Source: Myotis daubentonii (lineage: Eukaryota > Chordata > Mammalia > Chiroptera > Vespertilionidae). From it: DNA of 64,000 nucleotides. This document shows positions 44,410 through 56,058 of this stretch, piece by piece (within the stretch, counting starts at the first letter, position 1; each line of letters begins with the position of its first letter). The stretch lies in assembly GCF_963259705.1 (NCBI RefSeq), contig NC_081861.1, forward strand, positions 65,701,623 to 65,765,622, written 5' to 3'. Under the pieces are notes generated by a model. It searched no databases. It saw nothing but the letters and a program-made list of their open reading frames with translations, and was not told the origin of the DNA. The position numbers and the translations under genes were made by a program.

Positions 44410-44530
44410 GAAACCAAAGAATGTCAGATTTGAAAGATTTCTTAGAGGACATTTAGGTCAGCCCTTTCAGTTTACAGATAAACTGAGGCCCAGAGAAAAG
44501 AAACAACTTTGCCAGTGTAAGAATATAATT
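44410..44530 (+). mobile_element. MIR-like SINE fragment
   Basis: TTTCAGTTTACAGATAAACT then GAGGCCCAGAGAAAAGAAAC is the MIR-type core. Short and diverged. Confidence 0.55.
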
Positions 44531-45249
44531 GTATACCCTAATTTTCTACCTGATATCATGCAGATGTAATCCACACAAAGTTGCCATTAACCAATCAAAA
44601 GAGAAAGCACTGAAATAGCAAAACTATTGAGATCTTTAAATAGTGAACATTTTAAAGAGAAGGCACGGCAATCAAACAGGGAGAAAACATTTTAAAAAAA
44701 TCAATATTGGAAAGAAAGGAAGACGTAAAACTGTCATTATTTACAGATGACATGATACTGTATATAGAAAACCCAAAAGATCCCACCAAAAAATTACTAG
44801 AACTAAAAAATTAATTCAGTAAAGTAGCAGGATTCAAAATAAATACCAGAAATCAGTTGCATTTTTATACACCAAAAATGAACTATCAGAAAGGGTAAAT
44901 AAAAAGAAGTCTCATTTACAGCTGCTTAAAAAAATACCTAGGAATAAATTTAACCAATTATGTAAAAGACCTGTACTCAGAAAATTATAAGAGACTGAAG
45001 AAAAACCTGAAGGAAAGATAAACAAGTGGAAGCATATAATGTGTTTATAAATTGGAAAATTAATATTATTAAAATGTCCATACTACCCAAAGCAATCTAT
45101 ACCGATGGCATATTTCACAGACTAGAAAAAATATTCCAAAAATGTATATAGAGACAAAAATGACCCTGGATAGCCATAGCATTCTTGAGAAAAAAATCAC
45201 ACTATCTGATATCAAACTATACTACAAGGCCATAGTAATCAAAACAGCA

Positions 45250-45455
45250 GGGTCACAGAGGGAAGGTGGGGGAGGGTGGGTAGGTGGGAGGTAATAAACC
45301 AAAGACCTTGTATGCATATATGCATAACCCATGGTCATAGACAATAGAGTGCTAAAGGCCTGTGGTGGGGGTGTGGGGGACAGTTCGAGGGGGTCAATGG
45401 GAGGAAAAGGGGGGGCATATGTAATACTTTCAACAGTAAGGAATTATTTTTTAAA
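45250..45455 (+). mobile_element. Truncated L1 3' UTR inserted in older L1
   Basis: Only the G-rich 3' UTR and A-rich end of a younger L1 are present (CCTTGTATGCATATATGCAT, then GGCATATGTAATACTTTCAA). L1 ORF2 sequence resumes at GCATGGTACTGGCATAAAAA. A clean target duplication is not evident. Confidence 0.75.
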
Positions 45456-46418
45456 AAAGTCTGCATGGTACTGGCATAAAAACAGACATATATATCCATG
45501 GAACAGAATAGAGAGCCCAGAAATAAACCCACATCTATATGGTCAATTAATATTTGACAAAGGAGGCAAAAACATACAATTGGGTAAAGACAATTTATTT
45601 CATAAATGGTAGTAGAAAGATGAAATAGATAATGTGCAAAAAATGAAATTAATCTACCTTCTTACACCATAGACAAGAATAAATTCAAAATGGATGAAAT
45701 ACTTAAATGTTGGATTCAAAACCATCAAAATCCTAGAAGAAAGAATAGACAGTAAAATCTCAGACATTTTTTGTAGCAATATTTTTTCTAATATATTGCC
45801 TCAGGCAAGGGAAACAAAGGAAAAAATAAATAAATGTGACTACATCAAACTAAAATGTTTTTGTACAGCAAAGGACACCATCAACAAAATGAAAAGGCAA
45901 ATCACTGAATAGGAGAATATATTTTCCAATAATATATCTGATAAGGGGTTAATATAAAAAATTTATAAAGAACTTATAAAACACAACACCAAAAAAACAA
46001 GCAATCCAGTTAAAAAAGTGGGCAAAAGACCTGAATAGACACTTCTTCAAAGAGGACATACAGATGACCAATAGACATATGAAATGATTCTCAATGTCAC
46101 TAATCATTAGATAAATGCAAGTTAAAAACACAATGAGATATCCCCTCACACCTGTCAGAAAGGCCACCATAAACAAATCAACAAACGACAAGTGTTGGTA
46201 AGGAAGTGGAGAAAAGGGATCCCTTGTGCACTGTTGGTAGGAATGCAGATTGGGGCAGTCACTGTGGAAAGCAGTATGGAGTTTCCTCAAAAAATTTAAA
46301 GTGGAACTGCCTTGTGACCCAGCAAATCCACTTTTGGAAATGTATCCATCCAAAGAAACTGGAAACGCTAATTCAGAAGAATATATGCACCCTATGCTCA
46401 TTGCAGAATTATTTACAA

Positions 46419-46703
46419 CTAGAGGCCCATTGCATGAAGAGATTCATGCAATAGGCCTTCCTTCCCCTGGCTGTCGGCACTGGTTTTCCTCCAGCACCCA
46501 GGACCCAGGCCTTCGCTTTGGCCGCAGCAGAGAAGCCAAGCCTCTTCAGTCTTCAGTCGTCTTTAGTCTTCAGTCTTCGCTCCACACCTGCAAATGCAAA
46601 TTAACTGCCATATTTGTTGGGTTAATTTGCATACTCATCCTGATTGGCTGTTGAGCATAGCGGAGTGACACCAATTTTCATGTTTCTCTTTTATTAGTGT
46701 AGA
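46419..46703 (-). mobile_element. Non-autonomous Helitron nested in L1
   Basis: On the minus strand it starts TCTACACTAATAAAAGAGAA and ends with a hairpin (TGCATGAA / TTCATGCA) and GGGCCTCTAG. Removing it restores L1 sequence ...TTTACAA|TAGCTAAGAT with an A/T target. A tandem of about 10-bp AGTCTTC units (46545-46575) is inside. Confidence 0.95.
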
Positions 46704-47214
46704 TAGCTAAGATTTGGAAGCAGCCCAAGTACCCATCAGAAGATGAGTAGTTGTAAAAACTGTGGTACATTTACACAGTGGACTACCAGGTGGCTATAAA
46801 AAAGGAGTTCATACCCTTTGCGACAACATGGATGGACATGGAAAGCATTATGCTAAGTGAAATAAGCTAAGTCAGAGAAAGACAAGTACCATATAATTTC
46901 ACTTAGATGTGGAATCTTATAAACAAAACAAACAAACAAAAAACCTCATAGATACAGAGAAGAGACTGACAGCTCTCAAAGGGGAGGTGGGTTCAAGGGC
47001 TACATGAAAAAGGTGAAGGGGTTTAAGCAAGGAAGAAAAACTGATAAACACAGACAACAGTATGGTGATTACCCAGAGCAAAAGGGGTGAGGGGGAGGTA
47101 GAAGATGGTAAAGAGGGGATAAGTGGTGCTGAAAGGAAATTTGACTTGGGGTGGTGGACACACAATGCAATGTACCGGTGACTATTAAAAATGAAATTGT
47201 CTCAAAAGAAGAAT

Positions 47215-47655
47215 TGGCTCACACTATTATGGAAGCCTCAAGTCCAAAATCTAAAGGGTAGGTAAACAGGGGAGACCCAGTGCCGCCAAAGCTGCCATTC
47301 TGGTCTGAAAGCTGACTGGCTGGAGATCCAGGGGATCCAATGTTTGAGTCCCGGTCTGAAGCCCAGCTGCTCTGGATCCAAAAACAGCCAATGTTGCAGA
47401 TGAGGTCTGAGGCAGTCTGCTGGAGAACTCTCTTTCGCACCGGGGAGGCTGAGCTTTTGTTCTATTTGGGCTCTCAACTAATTGGATGCTCACCTACATT
47501 ATGGAGGACAGTCTGCCTTACTCATATTTCCCTAGTACACATGTTAATGCCATCCTAAACACTCTCACAGAATCACCCAGAATAATATTTAAGTATCTGT
47601 GCACCCTGTGGCCCTACAAGGTTGACATGTAAAATTAATCATCACAGTGGGGTTA
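47215..47655. repeat. Ancient mammalian interspersed repeat, family not assigned
   Basis: GGCTCACACTATTATGGAAG, TTTGTTCTATTTGGGCTCTC, ACCCAGAATAATATTTAAGT and GGTTGACATGTAAAATTAAT occur in the order of a widely dispersed eutherian repeat that I recognise but cannot name with certainty (probably LTR-type). Open frames inside (72-80 codons, both strands) are not genes. Confidence 0.5.
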
Positions 47656-48238
47656 TGTAGGATGAAAATATTTCAAAATAATTGCCTGCACAGAGTTGTG
47701 ACCTTAGATTGTGATTAACCACTGTTTACTCCACACTAAAACAGGATAATCATACTAAACTCTCCCTTAAAGTTCATATGAGTAATGGCCAGATCTGTTC
47801 AATAGCTAAGAATAAAACTAAAGAAAGGAGAGTGGATTTTTTTTCAACTTGAAAATAACAATCAATCTTATTTATGGAAATTTCCAGGCGGAATAAGCCT
47901 GATGAGGCACAAACATTTTATGTAATAAATAGAGCTCTAAATTTTCTTCCTTAGCAGCTTTCCACGTTGAACAGTAATTGCTAATCTGATTATGCTAGTA
48001 TTGCTATGACTTGTTGAGATGCTTGATTTAGTTGTAAAGTATTTGCCTTGTTCTCTGCTATACTTCCCCTATGGCTGTCTGTGGTTTTTCCTCAACTATG
48101 GGATTAAATCATTTGAGTTTGGCTTACACAAAATGTCATTCATCAATAAAGCCCTTTTTTTTGTTTTCTCCATTCCTTCATTTGTATAATTGAGATTTTT
48201 GTGTGCATTATCATAGGGCTGTTAACTAATGATTGCAT

Positions 48239-48286
<48 letters not shown>

Positions 48287-48430
48287 TCTAAGAACAAATT
48301 TGTGATATATTTTATTACAATAGAGATGAACTGGAAACATTATAAGCAAATGTAATTTTGTTCTTAGAAATAGAATTTTAACCATATTTTGAAAAACAAA
48401 TTACTTTCATTTTTGTAAAAAATAAATACT
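47656..48430. other. AT-rich DNA with a (TA)n tract
   Basis: No gene. The (TA)n microsatellite spans 48241-48284. Confidence 0.6.
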
Positions 48431-48432
48431 AA

Positions 48433-48690
48433 TATTTTTTAAAATTTATTTTTCAATTACAGTTGACATTCAATGTTATTTTATACTAGTGTCCCAATGC
48501 ACAAAATTCGTGCAAGAGTAGGCCTGCGCAGCCCTGGCAGCCTTGGCCCTCACAGCCCTGGCTTCATCCAGAAGGTCGTCCAGATGGTTGTTCCACTCTT
48601 CAACCATTCAGTCAATTTGCATATTACACTTTTATTATTATAGATTAATTTCAGGCATACAGCATTGTGGTTAGACAACTATGTGATTTA
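48433..48690 (-). mobile_element. L1 3' UTR fragment split by a Helitron
   Basis: TTTTTCAATTACAGTTGACA up to 48485 and TTAATTTCAGGCATACAGCA from 48645 are adjacent parts of an L1 3' end, as in 34163-34420. Confidence 0.8.
48486..48644 (-). mobile_element. Minimal Helitron (159 bp)
   Basis: On the minus strand: TCTATAATAATAAAAGTGTA start, a GCACGAATTTTGTGCATTGG hairpin and CTAG end, between host A (48485) and T (48645). Little more than the two termini remains. Confidence 0.9.
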
Positions 48691-49238
48691 TGAAGCAATC
48701 CCTTAAAGACAAGATAAATTATTTTTTTTGTTTAGACTTTTGATCTTCATTTTCTCCTGCCTAAAAATGGTATTTTATATCCATAATTCTATTGTTTGTA
48801 AGTGTTGAATAAACTTCTGTCACAAATTAGGTAGTTGTTATATTTGTCCCCTGAGAAGTATAAGGCATTGAAAACATCTGATAATACAGTGAAGATATAA
48901 TGCAAATTGGCTGCACAGTAAGATTGGAAACATTGGGAAAGATGAAAAATTTCATGTAAATTATTTTGGAGATCCATGTGTATCTTATAGTGAGACATGA
49001 GGATCTGGCTGAGTTAGAAGAGAAAATCTACAAAGATGTGACACAATAGGTGCTGCAAAAAAACAAAAAAATGTTTCAGCTGCAAAGTATCAAGGGAGTT
49101 TCCTGGGGGAATGTATGTATCATCAAATAATTTTTTAAGAATATATTCTTCCCAATTATTTTTTTTGTTTGAAAGTGAAATGAAAATAAAAGGTGAAACA
49201 TACTGGGTTATTAGACTATTGGTCAAAAATTATACTAA
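48691..49238. other. No recognised element
   Basis: AT-rich unique-looking DNA. Confidence 0.5.
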
Positions 49239-49879
49239 TACTATCTAATAAAAGAGAAACATGGTAATTAGCTTACATCCGCTACCCTTCCCATTGGCTA
49301 ATCAGGGCGATATGCAAATTAACTGCCAGGCAAGATGGCGGCCGGCAGCCAGGCAGCTTGAAACTAACATGAGGCTTGCTTGCTTCAGTGACGGAGGACT
49401 CCAACGTTCCCTGCCTGCCTTGCCGGCCTCTGAGCCTGCAGTTTAAGAAACAAAGTAACAAATATAGAAGCTAAACAAAACCCCAGAAACCTGCTTTCAG
49501 CGAGCCCAGGATCTCAGAGCTGGAGTTGATACAGAGTTTCGATTATAGAACCGAAACAAAACAGATACCTTCTTTCAGCAGCGGAGGCCTAAGAGCTGGA
49601 GCCTCAGAGCTAAAGCTGGCACAGAGTAAAAAAGAAAAAGAAAAAAAGGAGCAGTTGGGAGCTTCAGTCACCCGCCAGCCTGAAAACAGCCCACAGCCCC
49701 TCACCCAGACTGGCCAGGCACCCCAGTGGGGACCCCCACCCTGAAGGGTGTGTGACCAGCTGCAAACAGCCATCATCCCCTCATCCAGGCTGGCCATGCA
49801 CCCCAGTGGGGACCCCCACCCTGATCCAGGACACCCTTCAGGACAAACCAGCCAGCCCTACCCGTGCACCAGGCCTCTA
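49239..49879 (+). mobile_element. Helitron unit A of composite
   Basis: Equivalent to 6809-7367. It carries an extra direct repeat of about 90 bp: CCAGTGGGGACCCCCACCCT occurs near 49722 and 49803. A 72-codon frame beginning at a TTG (49526) is also open in the other copy but lacks an ATG, so I do not call it a gene. Confidence 0.85.
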
Positions 49880-51485
49880 TCCTATATAGTAAAAGGGTAA
49901 TATGCTTCCTAGCACCGGGATCAGCGGATCCGCGAGGCCTCCCAGCACCGGCATCAACGTGACAGGGGGCAGCGCCCAAACCCCCTGATCGCCCTGCGGC
50001 TCTGTGTGTGACAGGGAGCGGGGCCACAACCTCCCTATCCACCCTGCTCTGTTCATGACAGGGGAAGGCGCCCCAACCCCCTGATCAGCCCTGCTCTGTG
50101 CCTGATAGGGGGGAGCTCCCCAACCCCCTGATCGCCCTGTGGCTCTGTGTGTGACAGGGTGCGGCGCACCAACCCCCTGATCAGCCCTGCTCTGTGTGTG
50201 ACGTGGTAGAGCCATAACCTCCCCATCGGCCCTGCCCTGAGTGTGAGAGTGGCGGCACCCCAAACCCTGATCTGCCCTGCTCTGTACGTGACAGGGGGCA
50301 GCGCCCCAACCCCCTGGATTGGCCCTGCTCTGTGCATGACAGGGTACAGAGCCCCAACCCCCCTGATGGGCCCTGCTCTGTGCATGACAGGGGGCTTCGC
50401 CCCAACCCCCTGATCGGCCCTGCTCTGTGCCTGATAGGGGGCAGCGCCCCAACCCCCTGATCGCCCTGTGGCTCTGTGTGTGACAGGGTGCGGCGCACCA
50501 ACCCCCTGATCAGCCCTGCTCTGTGTGTGAAGTGGTAGAGCCATAACCTCCCCATCGGCCCTGCCCTGAGTGTGAGAGTGGCGGCACCCCAAACCCTGAT
50601 CTGCCCTGCTCTGTACGTGACAGGGGGCAGTGCCCCAACCCCCTGGATTGGCCCTGCTCTGTGCATGACAGGGTACGGAGCCCCAACCCCCCTGATGGGC
50701 CCTGCTCTGTGCATGACAGGGGGCTTCGCCCCAACCCCCTGATCGGCCCTGCTCTGTGCCTGATAGGGGGCAGCGCCCCAACCCCCTGATCGCCCTGTGG
50801 CTCTGTGTGTGACAGGGTGCGGCGCACCAACCCCCTGATCAGCCCTGCTCTGTGTGTGACGTGGTAGAGCCATAACCTCCCCATCGGCCCTGCCCTGAGT
50901 GTGAGAGTGGTGGCACCCCAAACCCTGATCTGCCCTGCTCTGTACGTGACAGGGGGCAGCGCCCCAACCCCCTGGATTGGCCCTGCTCTGTGCATGACAG
51001 GGTACAGAGCCCCAACCCCCCTGATGGGCCCTGCTCTGTGCATGACAGGGGGCTTCGCCCCAACCCCCTGATCGGCCCTGCTCTGTGCCTGATAGGGGGC
51101 AGCGCCCCAACCCCCTGATTGGCCCTGCTCTTTGCATGACAGGGGGTGGCGCCGCAACCTCCCCATCGACCCTGCCTTGAGTGTGACAGGGGGCAGTGCC
51201 AATTGGCCCTACCCTGAGCGTGACTGAGGGTGGCATCGCAACCTCCCAATCCGCCCTGCTCTGTGCATGACAGGGGGGGTCGCCCCAACTTCCCAGTCAG
51301 CCCTGCTCTGAGCCCGACCAGGGGCTGCACCTAGGGATTGGGCCTGCCCTCTGCCACCTGGGAGCAGGCCTAAGCCAGCAGGTCGTTATCTCTTGAGGGG
51401 TCCCAGACAGCGAGAGGTCATAGGCCGGGCTGAGGGATCCTCCCTCCCCCCCGAGTGCACAAATTTTTGTGCACCGGGCCTCTAG
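49880..51485 (+). mobile_element. Helitron unit B of composite
   Basis: Starts TCCTATATAGTAAAAGGGTA and ends at the CTAG at 51482-51485. Most of it (49960-51300) is the GC-rich tandem array. Equivalent to 5882-6808 but 680 bp longer, owing to repeat expansion. Confidence 0.88.
50128..51114. repeat. Higher-order tandem repeat, three copies of 329 bp
   Basis: The marker CTGATCGCCCTGTGGCTCTG recurs at 50128, 50457 and 50786, exactly 329 bp apart. Each 329-bp block holds about six diverged units of 49-60 bp, while block-to-block identity is nearly complete. The pattern ends at 51115, where TTGG replaces TCGCC. The minus strand is open in all three frames (163-351 codons). Since 329 is not a multiple of three, each frame rotates through the same repeats, which argues against a protein. 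Confidence 0.95.
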
Positions 51486-52298
51486 TAATAGATAAAATAA
51501 TAAACCTAACTTAGCCAAGGAAACATTAAGTAAACTTATTTTCATGACTGCATTTATGTTCCATTTTCATTTTAAACTCATTTAAAATAAATTTTAGTTT
51601 TATTTCCTATTATTCTGACACACACCAGCTGTTTGTCAACCCTGGGCATAAGGCCTGCTAGAGAAAGGGTAAGCCTGACCTAATGCTCCCACATTCCCTC
51701 AGAGGAGCTCGCCAATTACATTGTGTGTGTGTGTGAAAAGGTTAATCAGATCTAACATTCTTCAATAGGTATTTTCTTAAAAAAATAGAAGATATCACCA
51801 CCTAGATATTGTTATTCTAAGAAAACATCCTAAACTTTAAGGAGTTTCTTGTGCTTTGTCAATTTTAGAACCAGACCTTGGATGTAATTGCAACTGGTTT
51901 CCTTCTGTATCACCCTCTAAAAATGTCTCTCTAACATGCTTACTATGTATTGTTAAATGACTACAAAAACATGTTACAAAGTGCAAAATGTCAGTTGATC
52001 TTAATTAATTTGTTGCTGATATTAAGTGTTTATATATAAGATACTTAAAAATTATGACTAGAGTGGAAATAATTTGTAAATATTTGTTAATTTCAGTAGA
52101 GCTAAAAGTTTAATATGTTTATTGTGCTTCTCTATATTTTCACAATATTCTACAATGAAAGGGTATTATTTTAATAATCAGAACTAAATATTTTAATGAC
52201 CTAATTAGAAATCTCTCATTGAAGGAAGTACATGAACAAGTTGGTTTAAGTTTCGTTAAGTATTTATTTCTGTGTATGTCATATGAGTCTATCAAATA

Positions 52299-52348
<50 letters not shown>

Positions 52349-53749
52349 CATTTCCCAAATCTCTGATTATCTGTGTCTTCACAAGTGGAAGGGTGAAATA
52401 AAAGGAATTTTCTGAAATGCTCTGAATTTTCTCAGAACTAGAAAGACATTGATCCACTGAAGAGAAAATGCGTATTTCCCTACTTTTACTGTAAGTAGAT
52501 GAGAGAATTGGCATTTTAAAATTGATTTATAGTAGGATTGTTATTTTAAACAAGATCTATTGAGTTGACGTTTGAAAAGGAGATATGTCAAAGATTTACA
52601 TGCAATAACATAAAGTGGCATTTTCTAATTGAACACATTGACATAGGGTATAAAAACACTTAATTTTAAATAGCTCTTTTATAATAATCATGTTCCATGA
52701 TAGGCTTCCAGTTCTTTGCACTTTAAAGATGGTAGGGTATCCCTGTGTATCTCATGGTGACTAAGTTTAGTTCATGAAGCATAAAAGAGTTATTTTCATA
52801 TACATTTGATTGTAAGACTCCCCCAGGTAACTCTGTGATTAGTAGGCCAGAAAGGTAACCTGTGAACATTGCTGAGTACCCAGAAGCCATTCTTTACTCA
52901 CAGCTAGTTGAGTTCCCACTAAATTCTGTGTAGAACTGGACTTTTTTTATTAGATACAAAAAGAGGTAGACAATTCTGGTGAATGGATATATAAAAGAAA
53001 TAACTTAATATTCAGGACACTATTTCTATGCGTTTGACTACATCAATCTGATTCAGTTTTGTGGCTGCACTCTTATTTCTCATTGCAGTGTTAAGTAATT
53101 CATGTGGTGCCTTAATATCAAAGTATTGAGTCAGAAAAAAACACCAAGCTCTTACATTTTAGAACTCTTAAGTTTGAAATATGATTTCCATGTGTATAAA
53201 AATATTCCTCTTTCTCATGTTAAAAAGATGTGTTTAAAAAGTGAAAGTGGTGAGAATAGGGCAGACAGGAGTAGGAATGAACTATTTAAGGAGGAGCTGG
53301 TAATTGATAGATGAATGGGATTTAGATATGAGTAGGGGAAATAGCGAAAGAGAGATACTGAAAGAACACAGATTCCACCAATTTTAGAACTAGACCTTGT
53401 TTATAATTTCCAAGTAAGTAAACAAGCAATTTACTTGTTAAGTAAACAAGCAATTGGTGGAACAGGAGATATTTGGCCTAGAGGAGAATCTACTTAGGAA
53501 GAGCATAATATTTTTCATGAAATATGTTGAGGTCAGTCATATAAAAAGTGGAGTGGACTTGTTCTCCATGTCCCCTGTGAACCAAATTTAGACCAATGAT
53601 GGGCATTTCAGACAGAGAAATATTCTATTAGCGGAAGACAGACAGAAAACAGATAAAAACATATTGCTATAAGTTGAAGTGCCATAAAATTAAATAATAT
53701 TTATTTTGACATGAGAAAAAAATAAATAACAGAGACATTTGTATAGTTT
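51486..53749. other. Mostly unique AT-rich DNA
   Basis: No gene. The (GT)n microsatellite is at 52302-52345. Short direct repeat TAAGTAAACAAGCAATT near 53414 and 53439. Confidence 0.55.
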
Positions 53750-54135
53750 AAGCAATTAGGTAAATCTCTCTGAAGAGAGCATTACAAAATAAGACATAAA
53801 AGATGAAGCTCTAGCAATGCACAAAGGTTTGCAGCGAGGAAGAAAGATAGTATTACAGCCAGAAGGAATACTATCTGCAAAGGCCCTAAGGAAGGAAGTT
53901 GCATAGTGTGCTGCTGAAACTAGAAGGTCTGTGTGGTTAGAGCAGGAGAGCAAAGACTAGAGTGGTAAGAGATGATGTGGTATAAGTAGGCAAATATCAG
54001 ATCATGTAGTGCCTTGTAAGCCATGATACAGAGTTTGACATTTTTCTAGGTGTTATAGAAAGCTACTGAAGAATTTTGAGTAGGATGATCAGAATCAGAA
54101 AAGAATAGTGTCACAAAGTCTGCATTAGTAACTCA
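53750..54135 (+). repeat. Ancient interspersed repeat, family not assigned
   Basis: CTGCAAAGGCCCTAAGGAAG, CTGTGTGGTTAGAGCAGGAG, AGATCATGTAGTGCCTTGTA and TGAAGAATTTTGAGTAGGAT form a well-known ancient mammalian repeat pattern, whose name I am not certain of. A more diverged relative may lie at 56400-56575. Confidence 0.5.
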
Positions 54136-54179
54136 AAAAATTTAGGCATAAAGGCAGAGGGCCTACAGTTAAAGAAATG

Positions 54180-54219
54180 TCAATGATTATAGCTACCACT
54201 TATAAAATTCACCTATATG

Positions 54220-54273
<54 letters not shown>

Positions 54274-54430
54274 AGTAGCCCCCTTAGGTAGTATCATAAT
54301 TTTTCCATTTTGCCAAGAAGAAAGAAGCTCATGATTACAGTTAGCTAAAGTTCACAAACAGTAAATGGCAGATCAACAATTCAGACTTTGATGTATTTGT
54401 CTCAAAAGTCAGCATATTTTCTGCTGCACC
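54180..54430 (+). mobile_element. MIR-like SINE with internal (GT)n expansion
   Basis: TTATAGCTACCACTTATAAA at the start and GAAAGAAGCTCATGATTACA with TAAATGGCAGATCAACAATT later follow the MIR order. A (GT)n tract of about 49 bp (54222-54270) separates them. Confidence 0.6.
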
Positions 54431-54539
54431 ACACTATCTCCAAAGAAAGAAGAGAAAAAAAGAAAGCTTACTAAAGTGAAGGAGATATTTTGGAGGAAAA
54501 TTGTTAATACATGATGACTACTTTGGGTAGGGGAGTATT

Positions 54540-54780
54540 GAGAACACTAATAGTTATTGAGTCCCTGACAAGGGCAAGTTACTTTGTTAAGCTTTTAACT
54601 TTTTAACACTATTTTATTTAACCTTTACAACAAATGTTTGATGTAGATATTATCACTGTTTTATAGATTGATAAAATAAAGCTCATAGGTCTTAAATAAG
54701 TCACCACTTCACAAAAATAGTAAGAGGCAGAGCCTAGGATTCTAATCAAGAAATTATTCTAGGTCTTTTCCTTAACATGC
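54540..54780 (+). mobile_element. MIR SINE
   Basis: AATAGTTATTGAGTCCCTGA, TATTTAACCTTTACAACAAA, TGTAGATATTATCACTGTTT and AGTAAGAGGCAGAGCCTAGG in order. Confidence 0.8.
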
Positions 54781-56050
54781 TACCACACATGCACTAATAG
54801 AATAGCCCTCTCTCTCTTGGCATTCTTACCCTGTCATAGGGAAAAGTAAGAAAATGCATGAATTGATGGAAAAACACATAAAACATCACCATTAACTGCA
54901 AAGTAGACAAAAGACATTAAAATTTATGTGTGTCTACTTTTTGGAATATTTGCAATTCAACTTATAATTACTCTCAAAATAAGGACTTTGTTGTGTCCAA
55001 ATAGCAATGAACTGCTAATAAATACTTGGGTAGTGGCAAGAATAGATTTGTATGCCCGTAGAGATCCCATGAACAGTAATTCTCCAGCCATCTAAGGAAA
55101 GGGGAAGGAATGAATAGGAAAAGATGTACTTGCTTGAAGATTCCCTCCATTAAACTTGTTCAAAAATAACTCTCTTTTACATTTTACTAATTGCAGACTC
55201 ATTTGGGTTAACAAGCTCCTTTTATAAAATGTTAATAAAAGGTTGTGCCTCATTCATGTCCTAATCAATTGTAACTGATGCGGAGGGCTTTGTAGCTCTG
55301 AAAAAAATTGGATCTCTGATTGGGATACAAAAAAATGGTGGGTACATTTTTTGTGTGTGGTGGGAGGTGGTATGCAGGGCAAGCCTGGAGACTAGCTAGA
55401 AAGTAGCATGTAGGCACTGAAGTTTTTGGGTGGAGGATAGCCACAAAGAGATAGGAGTGATAAAGACAAATTTTGTCTACTTTGCAGTGTTTACAATCTA
55501 TATATCATTGAAACTCTGCTGTAGTTCAGAGAAAACTGAATTCAGAATTCTAAACAAATCATCTTCAAGATCCATCTTTCTCCAGGTTAACAAGAATCAC
55601 CCCTACCACCACCACCACCAGGCTTTCCATTTTGGCTCCTTTGTTTGGTCTATTGTTAATAGTACAAACTGGCAGACAGGTGACAGTGGCACCCGTCTCT
55701 CTGTGCAAAAACCTACTTTGAGAAGAGAAAAAGGCCAGAGAGAAAAAGAGATCAAAGAGGGAAAAAATGACATGCATCCCTCGTCTCCCCTCTCTCTAGT
55801 TTAGTCACTGTCTCACGACATAATTCAAAGATTTTCCTCTTCCTGCGATTTGTAACATAATTCCCACAAATATGAAAAATCAGCATGTGAACTGAATATG
55901 TGAGTATTGAAGAACATGAAGAACAGGAATGTCTGGAACGTGTGGAGGTTGGTGAAAGTTTCCTTGAGAAAAGGGCCTTGTGTAGTGCAGTTAAATGTTT
56001 ACAAATATGAACTAGTTTAGTAAAGAGGACATAAATTAGCAGGCAAGATA
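54781..56050. other. No recognised element
   Basis: Unique-looking DNA. A 124-codon frame at 55430-55804 overlaps two minus-strand frames (55565-55777, 55752-56096). None has a recognisable domain, and all lie in AT-rich DNA. Confidence 0.45.
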
Positions 56051-56058
56051 CTCTAAGC

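Larger units (their letters stand above)
44690..47190 (+). mobile_element. Old L1, 5'-truncated, with two later insertions
   Basis: Begins in the ORF2 reverse transcriptase (TTACAGATGACATGATACTG, the ADD region with F/Y-x-D-D decayed to TDD). It runs through 45694-45912 (MKYLNVGFKTIKILEERI) and the zinc-knuckle region (46130-46300) to a 3' UTR ending near 47190. Multiple frameshifts and stops. Interrupted at 45250-45455 and 46419-46703. Confidence 0.88.
49239..51485 (+). mobile_element. Composite Helitron (two fused units) with minisatellite
   Basis: Begins TACTATCTAATAAAAGAGAA (first bases slightly mutated from TC) and ends with the palindrome AGTGCACAAATTTTTGTGCA (51454-51473) and GGGCCTCTAG, followed by host T. 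The internal junction at 49879/49880 (GGCCTCTA then TCCTATATAG) is identical in arrangement to that at 6808/6809 on the other strand. No Rep/helicase coding region. Confidence 0.88.

Noticed and set aside
49526..49744. 72-codon frame present in both Helitron A units (also 7082-6864 on the minus strand)
   Set aside because: It starts with TTG, not ATG, in both places, and the two copies differ at several residues as expected for ordinary drift between recent copies.
50040..51300. CRISPR-like array
   Set aside because: Repeats are contiguous and degenerate with no spacers, and the host is a mammal.
49877..51330. Overlapping minus-strand open frames of 163-351 codons (Gly/Arg/Pro-rich) over the minisatellite
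   Set aside because: All three frames are open because the repeat unit lacks stops. The block length of 329 bp shifts frame at every copy, so no single protein is favoured, and the same thing occurs over 5893-6915.
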